From positions 39,211 to 103,210 of the forward strand of contig JALEJP010000039.1 in NCBI GenBank assembly GCA_022769625.1: DNA of 64,000 nt, written 5' to 3'. A program made the position numbers and the translations under genes. Shown piece after piece: positions 63,897-64,000 of the stretch (its first letter is position 1; each line of letters opens with the position of its first letter). The notes beneath the pieces were generated by a model, which saw only the letters and a list, made by a program, of their open reading frames with translations, ran no database searches and was not told the origin of the DNA. Origin of the DNA: Lachnospiraceae bacterium (GTDB taxonomy: Bacteria > Bacillota > Clostridia > Lachnospirales > Lachnospiraceae).

Positions 63897-64000
63897 ATGG
63901 TGGCAGGACAGTAACTTTGCTCCTGATGCCAATCATCACAGATTTTGATTTTGGGAAAACAGATCCGGCAGACTTTTGATTTGATAAGACTGATAGAATT

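Overview
The window looks like chromosomal DNA of a low-to-mid GC Gram-positive anaerobe of the Clostridia, most likely family Lachnospiraceae. The evidence is the Firmicutes gene order tig-clpP-clpX-lon-engB, AddAB instead of RecBCD, a T-box leader in front of valS, a murB-rapZ-whiA-HPr-like cluster, and families common in gut Lachnospiraceae (DUF975, DUF5688, C_GCAxxG_C_C, YqeG-type HAD). Genus is not decided by the sequence. Almost everything is on the minus strand; only three small genes (CYTH, a membrane protein, a GNAT acetyltransferase) are on the plus strand.

Layout. 1-585: start of a two-component response regulator cut by the window edge. 586-979: a gene-free block packed with five hairpins, two of which recur elsewhere in the window. 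980-8184: one long run, GtrA-YfhO fusion, aminotransferase, murB, rapZ, whiA and a Crh-like HPr with Glu at position 15. 8265-15376: addB-addA. 15454-18478: valS with promoter, T-box and terminator. 18517-25413: Na/Pi cotransporter with PhoU-like tail, then an RND exporter carrying a very large coiled-coil insert and its TetR regulator. 25429-26307: a secreted protein. 26380-32739: the protein quality-control cluster tig-clpP-clpX-lon-engB, with terminator-like hairpins between clpP and clpX.

32995-40627: a 2,075-residue secreted GH2 beta-galactosidase with LamG-like, NPCBM, Big_2, alanine-rich coiled-coil and FN3-like parts, preceded by a DUF975 membrane protein and a DJ-1/PfpI protein. 40810-42453: a CYTH protein and three consecutive Xre-type regulators. 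42604-48572: metA (Glu111, so probably acetyl-CoA dependent), cardiolipin synthase, a divergent NAD-dependent DNA ligase, an RluF-like pseudouridine synthase and a small unknown protein. 48691-52753: an SH3 membrane protein behind tRNA-Arg(CCG), a DUF5688 gene frameshifted at a run of seven A, a secreted protein, and efp.

52783-55867: patatin-like lipase, YqeG-type HAD phosphatase, Xaa-Pro aminopeptidase, and a plus-strand membrane protein. 55830-60897: trkA-trkH potassium uptake genes tightly linked to an amidohydrolase and an AlbA_2/HTH protein. 61023-64000: a C_GCAxxG_C_C protein, a GNAT acetyltransferase, a metallophosphoesterase and the decayed remnant of an Rpn/PD-(D/E)XK transposase-like gene. 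No phage, CRISPR array, insertion sequence with intact transposase, or obvious defence island was seen. The most unusual items are the coiled-coil RND exporter, the Glu15 HPr homologue, the hairpin repeat families, the diverged ligase and the A7 frameshift.
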